A stretch of 64,000 nt of DNA from Bidens hawaiensis (GCA_021521415.1 JAIQDT010003804.1:124001-188000), one strand, 5' to 3'; shown: positions 21,641-32,840, numbered from the stretch's first letter. Made by a program: numbers and translations. Notes: generated by a model from the sequence alone, not told the origin.

Positions 21641-22797
21641 TGGCAACAAAATTCCTTGTCCCGGGGTCATTTTTAAGTACCTTAGGACTCTTGTAGCTGC
21701 CTCCATGTGACTTTGACGTGGGTCGGAGACGAATTGGCTTAGAACATTTACAGAGTAAACGATATCAGGCCGCGTTGCTTGTAAATAAATTAACCTTCCC
21801 ACGAGACGCCTATATTGACTAGCGTCCACTTGAGCTTCTTCATCATCTTTTCCCAACTTTAGATTTTGTTCCATGGGAAAAGCACTAGGTCATGACCCTA
21901 GAACACCACAATCCTTTAGGATGTCAAGAGTGTATTTCCGTTGGCTAAGAACTAATCCCTCGTTTGTTCGAGCCACCTCAATGCCTAGGAAATATTTTAC
22001 GTTCCCAAGATCTTTAATGCTAAATTTCTCATTGAGGTAGCCTTTCATGGCATGAATTTTTGAGGGGTTATTGCCAACAATGATAACATCGTCAACATAA
22101 ATCAACACGGCAACGAATGAGTTTCCTTCTTTGCAAATGAAAAGAGAGTGATCTGCCTTTGAATGTTTGAAATTGAGTACCAAGAGGGCCGAAGTGAATT
22201 TTTTGTACCAATTTCGGGAGGCTTGTTTCAAGCCGTACAACGACTTTCTTAACCGGCAAACTTTGTTGTCCCTTCCTTTATCGAACCCTTGAGGAATTTT
22301 CATGTAGACTTCTTCATGAAGATCTCCATGCAAAAAGGCGTTGTTGACGTCTAGTTGATGGATAGGCCACTTCTTTTTAACGGCGGCGGCAAGAAGAGCC
22401 CGAACCGTAACAAGTTTGGCGATTGGAGCAAACGTATCATGAAAATCAACCCCTTCCATTTGAGTGAACCCTTTTTCTACGAGCCTTGCTTTGTATCGTT
22501 CGATCTCACCTTGGCTTTGTATTTTACTTTATAGACCCGTTTTGATTCTATAGCTCGTTTGCCTTTCGGTAATTCCTCAAGGGTCCATGTTCCATTTTTC
22601 TCCAAGGCTCGTATTTCCCTTTCCATAGCTTTTCTCCAATGTTCATCCTGCATGGCTTGTTTGATAATTTTTGGCTCATCTTTTAAACTGATGGCCGCTA
22701 AAAAGGCTTTATGAGTTTTAGTAAACTTTTCATAAGAGATATAGTGTGCTATAGGGTATGCCTTACCTGACGAGGGAGTTTGATTGGACGTGGGCAA
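21620..22797 (-). pseudogene. pol: Copia reverse transcriptase (short-LTR element)
   Basis: RVT_2 polymerase with DEHWRKAMEREIRALEKNGT, FHDTFAPIAKLVTVRALLA, QLDVNNAFLHGDLHEEVYM, SLYGLKQASRNWYKK and the catalytic YVDD (in LIYVDDVIIVGNN), then KYFLGIEVAR and [18 protein letters not shown]. Lesions: a frameshift near 22503, before the TFAPIAK motif, and a TGA at 21890 that could be a deaminated CGA. Catalytic residues are intact. Confidence 0.88.
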
Positions 22798-22842
22798 AGC
22801 TTGATCAACGGATGGTGGTAGATTAACGATGAAATCCTCATA

Positions 22843-23793
22843 TCACTTAGGTTGGCTTCTGGTTCTTTGTTGTCTCATGGGTTCGATGGTTTCATAAGTA
22901 ATATTATTATCAGAGTGCTGGTCTTGGACTTCAATTTCAGGAGTGGGCCCATCTTCTTGAGATCCATTATTGTTAATAGGCTGGTAATGGACCTGATCAT
23001 GACTAGTAACAATGCTTTCATTATTGATATTGTGTTTATGGACCTCATTTTCAGCACTTGGCCCAATATTGCGTACATGTTGTAGCTTGGTTTGGGCTTT
23101 AGCTGTTGTAGGCTCGATAGTTGAGCCTATAGTTCGGACTTCACTGTTGACATTAATAATTTCATCAACATTTGAGCCTATATTTTGCTCAGCCATGTGA
23201 GTGGGGTTATCAACATTGTCATAATACCATGGAGGGAAACTAAACAATTTTTCGTTCTCTTGCTTGTCGATGGGTTTAGCGTTTCGATAAGGAAGTACAT
23301 CCTCAACGAATTGAACATCTCTTGACAATTCAATTTTGTTGTGTTCAATGTCATAAAGTTTGTATCCCTTTGTTCCTGGTGGGTAACCCAAAAACACCGC
23401 GGGCCTCCCCTATAACTTGAATTTATCCCCCTTTGTGTCGGTATTTCGGTAATAGGCCAAGCACCCAAAAACTCTCATGTGCTCATATTCGGGTTTTCGT
23501 TTGTAAACATTTTCAAATGGTGTTTTGTTGTCAATGGTTTTGGACGGAAGACGATTGATTATGTAGGCAGCCGTCATTACACATTCTCCCCAAAATCTTT
23601 TTGGCAAATTTGCCTCAAATCTAAGAGCCCTTGCAGTTTCGAGAAGGTGCCTATGCTTGCGTTCAACAACACCATTTTGTTGGAGTGTGTGTGGGCAAGT
23701 GGTTTCAAGAAGAACACCTTGCTCATTATAAAAGTCTTGCATTCGATTTGAGACAAATTTTCCACCGTTGTCACAATAAATTCTTTTAATCAA
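22843..23793 (-). pseudogene. pol: Copia integrase, second half, and linker
   Basis: Continues the integrase: second catalytic Asp in CDNGGKF, 35 residues later the Glu in NGVVERKH, then the C-terminal PFENVYKRKPEYEHMRVFG region. A TAG at 23410 interrupts the frame, which then resumes with FLGYPPGTKGYKLYD. A Ser/Asn-rich linker follows to a TGA at 22843. Confidence 0.85.
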
Positions 23794-24775
23794 TTTTCCA
23801 AATTGTCCTTACCATTTTGAAAAAATAAATTAACTTGTCTGAAGCCTCAAACTTATGTTTTAGGAGAAAAATCCATACTGCGCGACTATAGTCGTCCACA
23901 ATAGTTAAAAAATAACTTTCCCCCGATAGTGAATGTGTTCTATACTTTCCCCATATGTCACAATGCAACAATTCAAAACATTCTTGAGTTTTTATGGAAC
24001 TAATAGGAAAAGGTAGACGCGTGTGCTTCGCCTTTGCACACGAGTCACAATCAACTATTTTAAAGGAAACGTTCTTAAGAAAATTAAAATAGGAAAGCTT
24101 CTCACTAGAAGTATGCCATAACCTTTTGTGCCATACATCCACCGTCGACATCATAGCCTTTCTTTCATTATTCACTATCTTGATCCGATATATCCCTCTC
24201 TTGCATTTACCCACTCCAATTAATTCCCTCGTCCGAATGTCTTGCATGAAACAAAACTCTAGATAAAAAGTTATTGAACTTTGAAGGTCTCTTGACAAAT
24301 GGTTGACGGACAAGAGATTGCATTTAAATTTTGGAACGTATAAAACCCCTTTTATTGTGGTTCCATTTGGCAGTTGACAATTCCCTCTACCTTTTACGGG
24401 TATCTTGTCGCCATTTGGTATCATAACCGGGTATTCATGTTTAGAAACTACTTTACCTTCTAGCCATTCGGCTTGATGCGTTATGTGTTCGGTACAACCC
24501 GAATCAATAACCCATTCATTATCTTGGTCTACATTACCCGCCATGTTGGCTACCGGTTGCGGTTCATCATTGGCTGGCATGTCGGATATGTCTTCCTTTC
24601 CTGCAAGATGGTTCAGAAGTGTATGGTATTGTTCCATATTCAAAGTTGGAACGGGACTTGCACCTGATTCAGATTCAACAATTTTGTGATTCGGTTTGCT
24701 GTTTAGAGACCTGCAAAAGCCTTCTCGTTTTGGAGCGGTGTTGGCTTGAAAGGCAACTGCCTCTGTGTTAGGCAT
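23786..24775 (-). pseudogene. pol: Gag remnant, protease, GAG-pre-integrase and integrase start
   Basis: The first about 90 codons are the Gag-protease linker; capsid and zinc knuckle are missing. Then come protease (WVIDSGCTEHITH), VLYVPKFKCNLLSVN, the GAG-pre-integrase zinc domain (WHKRLWHTSSEKL, CDSCAKAKHTRLPF) and the first integrase Asp (ELLHCDIWGKY). The frame is lost near 23790, just before the second integrase Asp. Confidence 0.88.
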
Positions 24776-24829
24776 GGTTGGCGGATGGTAGGAAAAATTT
24801 TTTTAGGGTTTGTCGAACAGTTTAAAAAA

Positions 24830-24844
24830 CCTGCTCTGATGCCA
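24830..24844 (-). other. Primer binding site of the short-LTR copia element
   Basis: Minus-strand TGGCATCAGAGCAGG abuts the 5' LTR without a spacer; one base differs from the usual TGGTATCAGAGC. Confidence 0.8.
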
Positions 24845-25025
24845 TTTCAAAGATGGTTTATTTCCATTCATTTCACATTCAATGTAATGCTACAGCCATT
24901 ATATAATACCAAAATACAAAATCAACTCCATAAAAATAGCTATCTAAAAAGGAAGTAAATAAAAGGTAATATGTCATATACGGAGGTCGTGGAAATGAGA
25001 GCTGAAAATAAGCCACTAATTTAGA
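24845..25025 (-). repeat. 5' LTR of the short-LTR copia element
   Basis: 181 bp, one difference from 20960-21140; followed by the ATTTA duplication (25026-25030). Confidence 0.88.
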
Positions 25026-25030
25026 ATTTA

Positions 25031-25398
25031 CAAACTAAAAAAAATAAATAAATAACAACTTTACATTTTATCTACGTTTGCAAAATATGCAAAACTTATC
25101 CATTATAAGCAAAATAAATAAATAACTCTACATGATACATGAAAACTCACTTAGACAATTTATCAAACACTTGGTATGCATGATAGAACAAAGCATAAAG
25201 GATAAAGCAAATCATCTCAACTAACTTAAAAAATCAAGACCATAGATGTTAATTAGATATACATCAAAACTACAAGCCTTAGTCACCTATATTTAGTAAA
25301 AGAAATTGGTTGAAGAATTTCCTTTGAAGCATTCGTTCATGAGAAAACAGAGAGAAAGATCGACATGTGAGAGAGATCAGAGGTTAAGAGAAAGTGGT

Positions 25399-25431
<33 letters not shown>

Positions 25432-27304
25432 TGTTTTGGGATGAAATCAGGTTTAGGTTGGAGGGGAATCAAAATTTTTTGGTGTAAAGTGGAGGGAAAC
25501 TCAATTTAGGCGGTTCCATAAACTAAAAGTTTTAAACAATTATTCATAACTAAAAAATAAAAAATAAAAAAAAACTCTAAACGATCCGAGGTTTGCTTTT
25601 TTAAGCTCAAGTCGAGTTGCTTGTAAGCTACTTAAGCTTAGATTGATAAAAAGCTCGAAACAAGTCGAGCCGCTTGTGAGCTAGTTGAAATTGAATCAAT
25701 AAAAAGCTCGAAATAAACGACCATAGTCGCTCGCGAGTTACTTGAGCTTAGATCAATAAAAAACTCGAAACGAGTTGAGCCACTCGTGAACTACTTGAGC
25801 TTGGATTGATGAAAAACTCCAAACAAGTTGAGCTTTTTCGAGCTCGAGCTCGAGCCCGAACCTCAAATAATGCTCGTTTAGTTATTGAGCCCAAGCTCAA
25901 GCCTTGTATAGGAGGCTCGTTTAGGCTTATCGAGTCTTACTAAGCCTTGTGTATGTTTTTAGTCTATCTCCTTTGCTGTTATATGTATTATAACTTCACA
26001 CTTCACAATCATTTAAGCTTTTTCTCAACATATATAAAAATTATTAAACATGTATATAAATTAATTAATAAATAATAAGTGAGCCGAACCCGATCTTGAA
26101 AAAACAATTCACGAGCCACGCATTTTCTTCCTTTCACAGAGAATCTCCTCTGTATTAGATTCAACTCCTGTATATAATGCATATATACATACATACATAC
26201 ATACATACATACATAAACAATAACAAAAATAATAATGTATAATAATATAGTTACATCTCAAAGATGAAATTGTTGGCGTTGGGAATGTAATGGGGTGGTG
26301 GGATTATCTGTTAAGGAAACGAGAAGCTCGATCTAGGAGTATGTTTTATCGGTGACCACTCATTCGACTAATTGGTACAATCATATTTCAAGAAAGATAA
26401 ACATTTGTGCTTTGAGGGTGTTACTGAATCGTCTTCCTACCAGTTGTGACGTTGATAGAAATTATGATGTCCTTTGTTCAGTTTGCACTCTTTGGCATGA
26501 GTCGAGTAATCACATTTTTTGGTAGTTGCCATTTTATCCTTGGGATCTTGAGTAAACTTGTTGCTTGGTTGGGACTTGTGTTGATGATGGACCGAGCTCC
26601 TTCCTCTATTATAGCTTGTCTCGTTCATCCGGTGCCTTCTAAAATTGATTTAGCGGGATCGATTATTTATCACTTGGTGGATTACTTAAAGAATAAGAAA
26701 TGACACTCTCTTATAATTGAAAGGAATCAAGAAAGAGGGACTTTGTGACGATATTCTTCAACTTATTTCTTTTTGGTAGTATAGTCTTTCAAGCTAAGGG
26801 TGTTCTTTGGGTTGTTAGAGTTTAAGCTCAAAGCAAATTGACACAAGAACCAACCCATATAAGTTCGGGTTTTTTGGGTTTCGAGTTACATGGATCAGGT
26901 AAACTCAGGTCGGGTTTTGAGTTTAACAAGTTATAATAAAAATTTATTCACCTCTAACAAGATCATAAATAAATAAATAAGTAAATAAATAAATAAATAA
27001 AACCATATTAAACCTTTATACAACCGTAATCAAATAAAATTCAACATACAACCATAATCGATTTATTGAACGATACTAATACTTAATTACGATTCACACA
27101 TACTGCTGCTAGTAGATATGTTTTGAAATTTGAATTTGAGTCGACAACATTAAGGATGGAATCCATCAGCCTTGGATTGTTAATAAATATGTTTGAATTG
27201 GAGTCTTCTTAGATAACCTAATCGGACATAAATGTGTTACAAACATATTAACGTATTATTAAAACTACATCGGATGCATGTATCATTCCTACTTTCAGTT
27301 GTTC
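25031..27304. other. CACTA interior with simple repeats
   Basis: No gene seen. Contents: a run of 28 G (25399-25426); three to four imperfect copies of a roughly 55-bp unit (AAGCTCGAAACAAGTCGAGC type) at 25617-25830 leading into a GAGCTCGAGCTCGAGC stretch; a (TACA)n microsatellite near 26187-26212; and an (AAAT)n microsatellite near 26966-27001. Confidence 0.6.
25399..25426 (+). repeat. Homopolymer run of 28 G
   Basis: 28 consecutive G in otherwise purine-rich sequence (AGAGAGATCAGAGG upstream). Such a run can form stacked G-quadruplexes and its length is hard to sequence reliably. Confidence 0.8.
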
Positions 27305-27309
27305 GGCTC

Positions 27310-29027
27310 TGTAACATCTTGGATTTTTCGTTTATGTTTTAACCAATTCGGGAATGTAATTCGGATCTTTCAAACTAATTAAAACTTGTATTTAACTCGG
27401 TTTAACATATTTTATAATTTCATAAATTTTAATCATGCCAAATAGACTAGGTACTTATCCCACATGCATTACCCCTTACTCAAGAACGAAATTTAGGTGA
27501 TTCTATAGTTGATTTGATCATTAAAACATTATTCGGTTTCCTAAACAAGTAAACTAACTAAAATTGGTTTGTTTTTGCTTATTCTATATAAACAAGGCAT
27601 ATTTCACCTGCAACATTCTTCCCTAAACCCTAAAAACTACTCCTTCAGCCGTCACCTACCTATAACCCTCGGTTTCTCTTCCGTTTTTACCATATTACTG
27701 AAGATACAAGTGTTCGTGTTTGACTTTCAAGCATTCTCAACCTTTGACTTCACTTTTTGATCGATTCATACACATTCTAAGTAAGTTATTTGCTGTAAAT
27801 CATTCATATATATATTCCTTAGTCAATAACCCTCAATCAATTTCTGAGATTGAAGGGTATTGACGGGTCAATTTGACTAAAATCTGTTCAAGGGCATAAT
27901 AGTCAACAAGTTTGACTACTCGATTTCTTATGCTTCTGGTCAGAACCGATGTTCGGTTCAGAAGACTTTTATTTTTGTAACGAGATTTTAAGGCTACTGA
28001 CCAAAACTAGACTCCCGAATCACTGTTTGGATTCTGGTCAGTACCAGCTCGCTTAAACGTTTAATTTAACATAACCGGAGTTCTAGACGTCCGTTTGGAA
28101 CGATTTCAGCGGCAATGGGTTCGCTTTTACTCATATTTACTTATCTCAAAGTTTCAGGTTTATTTGACTCACTTTGTTTGATGCGTTAGAGGATGACTTG
28201 TTTATTATTTAACAGTTTATTCTTATTTTTGTTTACTCGCTTAATCATCAAGGTGAGTTTGATCATTCCCCTATTTTTACTGATTTTTATAATGTTTTGG
28301 GGATATATGCGTATCTATTCATATTTTATATCATATATATATATACACAAACTCGCAAACATAATTATTGTGTCTATATCAATTAAATGCTAAATGCTAT
28401 TTGCTTATGTGTTTACTTTATCGCATTCGGAGAGGTCCAACATATTCTCATTTATAGTATGATCATACGCCGTCTTGTTAACCAAAGCCCGATTCGATTG
28501 GCGATGGTAAAACGACAATCACTTTTGTATATTAGTCATAGTAGCCAATGCACGATTCGCTTGGCAACGACCAATTGATACATTATTTGTTTATGGTTTG
28601 ATTGACTATTACTCACATATTATTTTGTTTCTTGCCATAATGTACTCCTACCTATACTTTAGCACCATTTACCATTTATCATATATTATATATACACTAT
28701 TGTTATTTTTATGAAAATTGGTGATCATCTCATTCAACATGTGTTGTTGACAAATTCTATTCCATTTTCTACGTAGGTTGCCATTTGAATTGAAGTTTGA
28801 AGTGAAGGACATCTAGAAAAGACCATAGGAAACTTAATGAAGATTATTTATAATTAAGCTTTGTTTGGATCATTTGTTATTATTTGTTTGTGTTATGAAT
28901 ATTTGTGCACTGTAATTTGAAATAATTAACTTAATAGATATTGTCACATTTTTAATTATGATATTATCTTGAGCTGTGAGCAGTCGGCTCACGCCCTGGT
29001 ATTTCCGTCTTAGGTTGGGGTGTGACA
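27310..29027 (+). repeat. Solo LTR, Ty3/gypsy type
   Basis: Starts TGTAACATCTTGG and ends TTGGGGTGTGACA, the inverted TGT.ACA..../....TGTGACA ends of Tekay-like chromovirus LTRs. It is flanked by GGCTC (27305-27309) and GGCTT (29028-29032), a 5-bp duplication with one mismatch. No internal region or second LTR is present, so it is the product of LTR-LTR recombination. The small reading frames inside it are not convincing. Confidence 0.8.
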
Positions 29028-29032
29028 GGCTT

Positions 29033-29690
29033 TACCCGATTTTAGGTATTGCAACCCAAATACTGACCTGACTTTTTGATATCGGGTTCGGCATATGAGT
29101 TAACTGGGTAGGGTAAATTTGGGTCAGGTTATTTGGGTATCGGTTAAAAAACACATCCCTAGCTCTAATAAATGTTGTGTTATTTAGGCCGCGTATATGA
29201 TGAATCCTCTTATGTAATTGTATCGATCTTTCTGTTTGTGGCCCATCTAGTTTCTTGCTAGTCGTGATCTTTTGTTCCCCATTTATATATATATTTATGC
29301 CTTATTAAAAAAAACAATTATTAACATAAAATAATTGTTTTTTTTTCAAGTTTCTAACACATTTTCAACAAGTGTTTTTTTTTTCTTTTCCCTACATAAT
29401 TCTGACAAAAAAATATTACAAAATTTACAAAAATACAAAAACCAAAAAAATAAAGATCTATTTCTTCTTTATAGAAATGGCATAAAATCGACCTTAGGCT
29501 TATTTAAGTTTTTTTAGAAATTCAAACATGAATAAGGTATACCTTATACTCATTTTTTAAATATATAAAATAATTAAAATTATATTTAAATTAATTAATA
29601 AATAATAAATTAGCCGAACCCAAAATTAAAAAAAAATTATAGTATTACTATTATTACTAACGATAAAATAACATAATTATATATAAAACA
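29033..29690. other. CACTA interior, noncoding
   Basis: AT-rich sequence; the first 120 bp repeat GGGT/ACCC-rich motifs (GGGTTCGGCAT, GGGTCAGGTTATTTGGGTA) similar to 26850-26930 on the other side of the solo LTR. Nothing else seen. Confidence 0.5.
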
Positions 29691-30016
29691 ATTGTTATAT
29701 TAAAAACAAACATCAATAAATATTTCCAACGCATTTCCAACGAAATCTATTATTTATTTATTTTGTGGTTATTTGTTACGCATTTGTCACGAAAATGTTA
29801 AATAAAAGCGTGCAACTATTATTTTGTTAGAAATGTGTTGGAATATTTGCTACGCATTTCCAACAAAATTGCCTTTTGTCACTATATTGTCACAATTATG
29901 TTGCAAATTTAGGGTTTTCATTTTTCGTAGGAATTTCGTTGGAAACGTGTTGGAAATAGTGTTCGTAAGAAATGTGTTGGAAATTTTCATAGAAACATTA
30001 CTCTTTTCTAGTAGTG
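29691..30016 (-). repeat. CACTA right subterminal and terminal repeats
   Basis: Multiple copies of TTTCCAACGCATTTCC and GAAATGTGTTGGAAA type repeats in opposite orientation to the left end, closing with TTTTCTAGTAGTG. Confidence 0.8.
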
Positions 30017-30039
30017 ATATAGCGTACTACCCGTAATTT

Positions 30040-30418
30040 AATGATCTAGTGGTATGGTGTACACCATTTTAAAACAAAAATAGTATGTTCAAAGGTTCTC
30101 CCGTGGAAACTCAAGTTCGAATCTCACTTGTGTCACCTTTGGGTTGATATTGGCAATGAAGGATTTGAACTAGGCCTTGTGCCAAGGTTGTCAATTCGAA
30201 CTCTGAGTCCACCCGGGTTTTCGTCCCACCGTCACAAAGTTCTGTTCTTGTGGTGGCACAACGACTGTCAACTGACAGTCGGCGATATGGTTTTAGGGGG
30301 AACGCCTAAGCCAAACTCTAAAACTAACGTGGGTCTGATTAAGACAACATAGTCTGACCAAAGTAAAGCATCGTAGCTTTTCAAATTTAAAGAGTTTAAT
30401 AGCCTAAATAAAAAAAAA
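30040..30418 (+). repeat. SINE-like, tRNA-derived unit
   Basis: Has an RNA polymerase III A-box-like sequence (GATCTAGTGGTATGG near 30042-30056) and a B box (AGTTCGAATCTC, 30114-30125) about 60 bp apart, as in tRNA-derived SINEs. About 290 bp of body follow, ending in an A-rich tail (AAATAAAAAAAAA near 30406-30418). Target duplications were not resolved. It lies directly outside the CACTA right end. Confidence 0.5.
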
Positions 30419-31217
30419 TGGCCATTAGAAAAAAACCATTGTGGGTGAGTGTGAACATTGGATATTGACCTTGTCATTCAACGCCAACAACTTATGCCAT
30501 ATTGCCATGTGTGTGCATGCATGTTGTTGAGGGCTGCACTTTAGCGGAAAACATGCACGTGTACACGTGGTAAATTAATGTATTACTTGAAAACAAACAA
30601 TAGTGTCCTTCATAAGTCGTAACCATCCATGATGCACGCCATGCCATGCCGTGTAGGACCAAGTATAGAAGTCTAATGAACCGTAGATTCATAACATTAA
30701 ATGAAAAAATATCAATATTTTTCTTCATTGTGCTTAATCATTCCTAATTTGGAGAGTATATACACTAAAAAAGAATGAATTTTACCGATAGAAAGATCCG
30801 TTGGTAAAGGTGGTTACAGATGGTAATATGTCCGACATCATGGATAAGTAATGCGATCTTTAATGGGTTACCATGGGATAATTAGCAATGGATTGCTAGA
30901 GTAAATTGATTGTAGTATGAAAGTTTCATCGACGAATTAGCGAAATAATAATCACTAGAGGATTAGCTACGGAGTGTACAATAAGAGGGCCAATAACACA
31001 TTATGTCGGATTTGTAGTATTAAAAACGATTTAAGCTTTCTGTAGATATAAATAAAACGTTAAAATAACAATAAAAAATGAGTTGTAAAAAAATTATTAA
31101 TTAGTATTGAAAAAAATGTTGGTGTTACTCGCATTTCGATAGTAATTCTTTTATCATAATTCACACAAGTAGTTATAACTTGAAGTTTATCCATGATTTT
31201 CATAAGTTTCTAAGAGC
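30419..31217. other. Intergenic sequence
   Basis: No gene recognised. A CACTAAAAAAGAATG at about 30763, followed by sequence rich in TTACCGATAG / ATCCGTTGG, could be a decayed end of another CACTA element, but no partner end was found. Confidence 0.4.
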
Positions 31218-31465
31218 ATCGCGAACACTCTTGCGTGGAGGATGTCCGCTTAAACAAACTCCAATGTGGTGGACGAGTATGGGTTGTTCTCTTGTTCGTC
31301 AGCTGTCAGCCCCCATGTCTAGAATTCTAGAAATACCAATCTGCATGGATGAGTTTTGGTATCGCGAACACTCTTGCGTGGAGGATGTCCGCTTAAACAA
31401 ACTCCAATGTGGTGGACGAGTATGGGTTGTTCTCTTGTTCGTCAGCTGTCAGCCCCCATGTCTAG
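31218..31465. repeat. 143-bp tandem duplication at the insertion site
   Basis: ATCGCGAACACTCTTGCGTG begins at 31218 and again at 31361. The second copy is cut at TCTAG by the Tat element and resumes to the right of it (43280-43322), so the duplication is older than the insertion. Confidence 0.85.
31461..31465. repeat. Target site duplication TCTAG, left copy
   Basis: Repeated at 43280-43284 after the last LTR-derived base; the flanks rejoin into the second copy of the 143-bp repeat. Confidence 0.85.
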
Positions 31466-32466
31466 TGAAGAAGCGTGGATCGACTTACTTATATACGATC
31501 AACGTTCCTCGGGTATGAGTGTGCTGTATCACCGATGGTTTTCCGGAATATGAGTTCTTCCACCTACAAAATGAGCAGCACCGCGAACTTACCCCTCAGA
31601 AAGGGACAGAGGGGTCCTCTTTGGGGTAACCCTCCGGTGTGAGAATAAGATATTGTAGGAGAAGATGATAAGAATGTGAAAGTGAGTAAGGACTTAGAAT
31701 ATATTTTCTTGCTTACCTCCCACTGTGGAGGTGATGTGGTATTTATAGTATTAGAGTTTCCAATGATTGGGCTCAGACCCAATTAGGGCCTTTTTGGCCT
31801 CCTCCTATTGCTTCGCGCCACGTGTCCTTAGGACACCTTGTGCTTTTTCATTGAATATTCTCTGACTAAGGTATTTCACCTGACCCATGTGCAATCACGT
31901 GGTAGCACATGGGCTTTGCTGAGTTGTCCACCCTTCATTGGCAGCTGTCAACATCAGCATATTCATTATTCCTTAAAGGATACCTTCTGGAAGGTTGTCT
32001 GATGAGCACAATCATGGTTGTCCTTATCCTGATTTGGATAAGGACGTGGTTGATTGTGTGCATGTGTGATATGCGCCTATCCTGGGGATGCGCGAGGTCT
32101 TCTCTTTATTCTCACGCGCAGATGTTTCATGCGCAGATGTGATATGCGTGAGCATGTGATATGCGCAATCATATGTAATATGCGTGAGCATATGTGATAT
32201 GCGCCACGCGCAGATGTGATATGCGTGAGCATATATGATGCGTGAGCATATGTGATGCGTGAGAATATGCGATATGCGTGAGCATATGTGATGCGTGAGC
32301 ATATATGATATGCGTGAGCATATGTGATGCGTGAGCATATGTGATATGCGCCACGCGCATAGGTTTTGGCTTTGCGTCTTCATGACATCCTGATTTCAAG
32401 CCTGTTGTCTATATCTTGTGGGTTGACCCGCCCCGCTCGATGTTAAGGCGGGTGCATACCTCTTCA
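31466..32466 (-). repeat. 3' LTR of the young Tat element
   Basis: Plus-strand ends TGAAGAAGCG and CCTCTTCA. Minus-strand TATA box (CTATAAATA) at 31740-31748. Contains a minisatellite at about 32115-32355. Confidence 0.9.
32115..32355. repeat. Palindrome-rich minisatellite in the Tat LTR
   Basis: A dozen or so copies of an 11-19 bp unit related to GATATGCGTGAGCATATGT, which contains near-palindromic ATGC/GCAT and CATATG cores. The counterpart at about 42350-42605 has a different copy number; a short one is at 43085-43210. Translations of these repeats are artefacts. Confidence 0.85.
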
Positions 32467-32478
32467 AGCCCCCCCCAG
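32467..32478 (-). other. Polypurine tract of the young Tat element
   Basis: Minus-strand CTGGGGGGGGCT abuts the 3' LTR. Confidence 0.8.
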
Positions 32479-32833
32479 TCTAATGTGTGTCTTGTCTCGC
32501 GCGAGCGAGGTAAGATAGATATTAGACTTAATGGTTTGCTTTTTTAATAGGGTTTATCTTTTCCTTTTCATTTCTCACAAGTGCGTTGCGCGAAATTCTA
32601 TCCTTTTGGTTGAAATGAATCGTCCATGTACGTGGTTGGTTGGTGCTGACATGCGTCAGAGATGTAGACGTTATGTGTCAGACTTTTCGTGTGCTCGAGG
32701 TGCTACAGTGGCCTTTCATGTCTCCTCATACAGTGTCAGGAACACGTGTCGCGCTCATGTTGGGCTGCACCTGCGAGTGGGGGCGCGTGAGCTTAACTCT
32801 GATCATTACCTGTTTCTTTCTCTCTCCTGGGCC

Positions 32834-32840
32834 TATAAAA
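32834..32840 (+). promoter_or_regulatory. TATA box of the antisense extra gene
   Basis: TATAAAA, about 150 bp upstream of the ATG at 32987, in plus orientation, opposite to the element's own transcription. Suggests an internal promoter for the extra gene. Confidence 0.55.

Larger units (their letters stand above)
20960..25025 (-). mobile_element. Short-LTR Ty1/copia retrotransposon lacking most of gag
   Basis: Minus-strand element of 4.07 kb with 181-bp LTRs that differ at a single base, flanked by ATTTA. Order on the minus strand: 5' LTR, primer site, a short Gag remnant, protease, integrase, reverse transcriptase, RNase H, polypurine tract, 3' LTR. The Gag capsid and zinc-knuckle region is absent, as the first frame begins 70 bp inside the LTR and reaches the protease within about 90 codons. 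Pol is broken by several frameshifts and stops. LTR termini are not TG...CA. Confidence 0.88.
18649..30016. mobile_element. CACTA (En/Spm) DNA transposon with nested insertions
   Basis: Left end CACTACTAGAAAA (18649-18661) and right end TTTTCTAGTAGTG (30004-30016) are perfect 13-bp inverted repeats starting with the family's CACTA. They are flanked by the 3-bp duplication ATA (18646-18648 and 30017-30019), the size CACTA transposases make. Subterminal regions are packed with short repeats (TTGGAAATGTGT, CCAACACATTTCC, TACGCATTTCC) in inverted orientation at the two ends. No transposase is recognisable, so the copy is non-autonomous. It has been a landing site for a copia element (20960-25025) and for the element that left a solo LTR (27310-29027); without them it is about 5.6 kb. 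Confidence 0.88.

Noticed and set aside
26437..26703. Overlapping frames of 63 and 85 codons
   Set aside because: No conserved motif or start context; composition follows local AT-rich DNA.
27569..28578. Small hydrophobic frames inside the solo LTR
   Set aside because: Short, AT-driven Phe/Ile/Leu-rich translations within LTR sequence.
30763..31000. Second CACTA transposon starting CACTAAAAAAG
   Set aside because: No matching opposite end, no target duplication and no convincing subterminal repeats.
32024..32399. Minus-strand frames rich in HITYAHASHML repeats (also at 42258-42652)
   Set aside because: They are translations of the LTR minisatellite; the repetition is at DNA level and shifts frame between copies.
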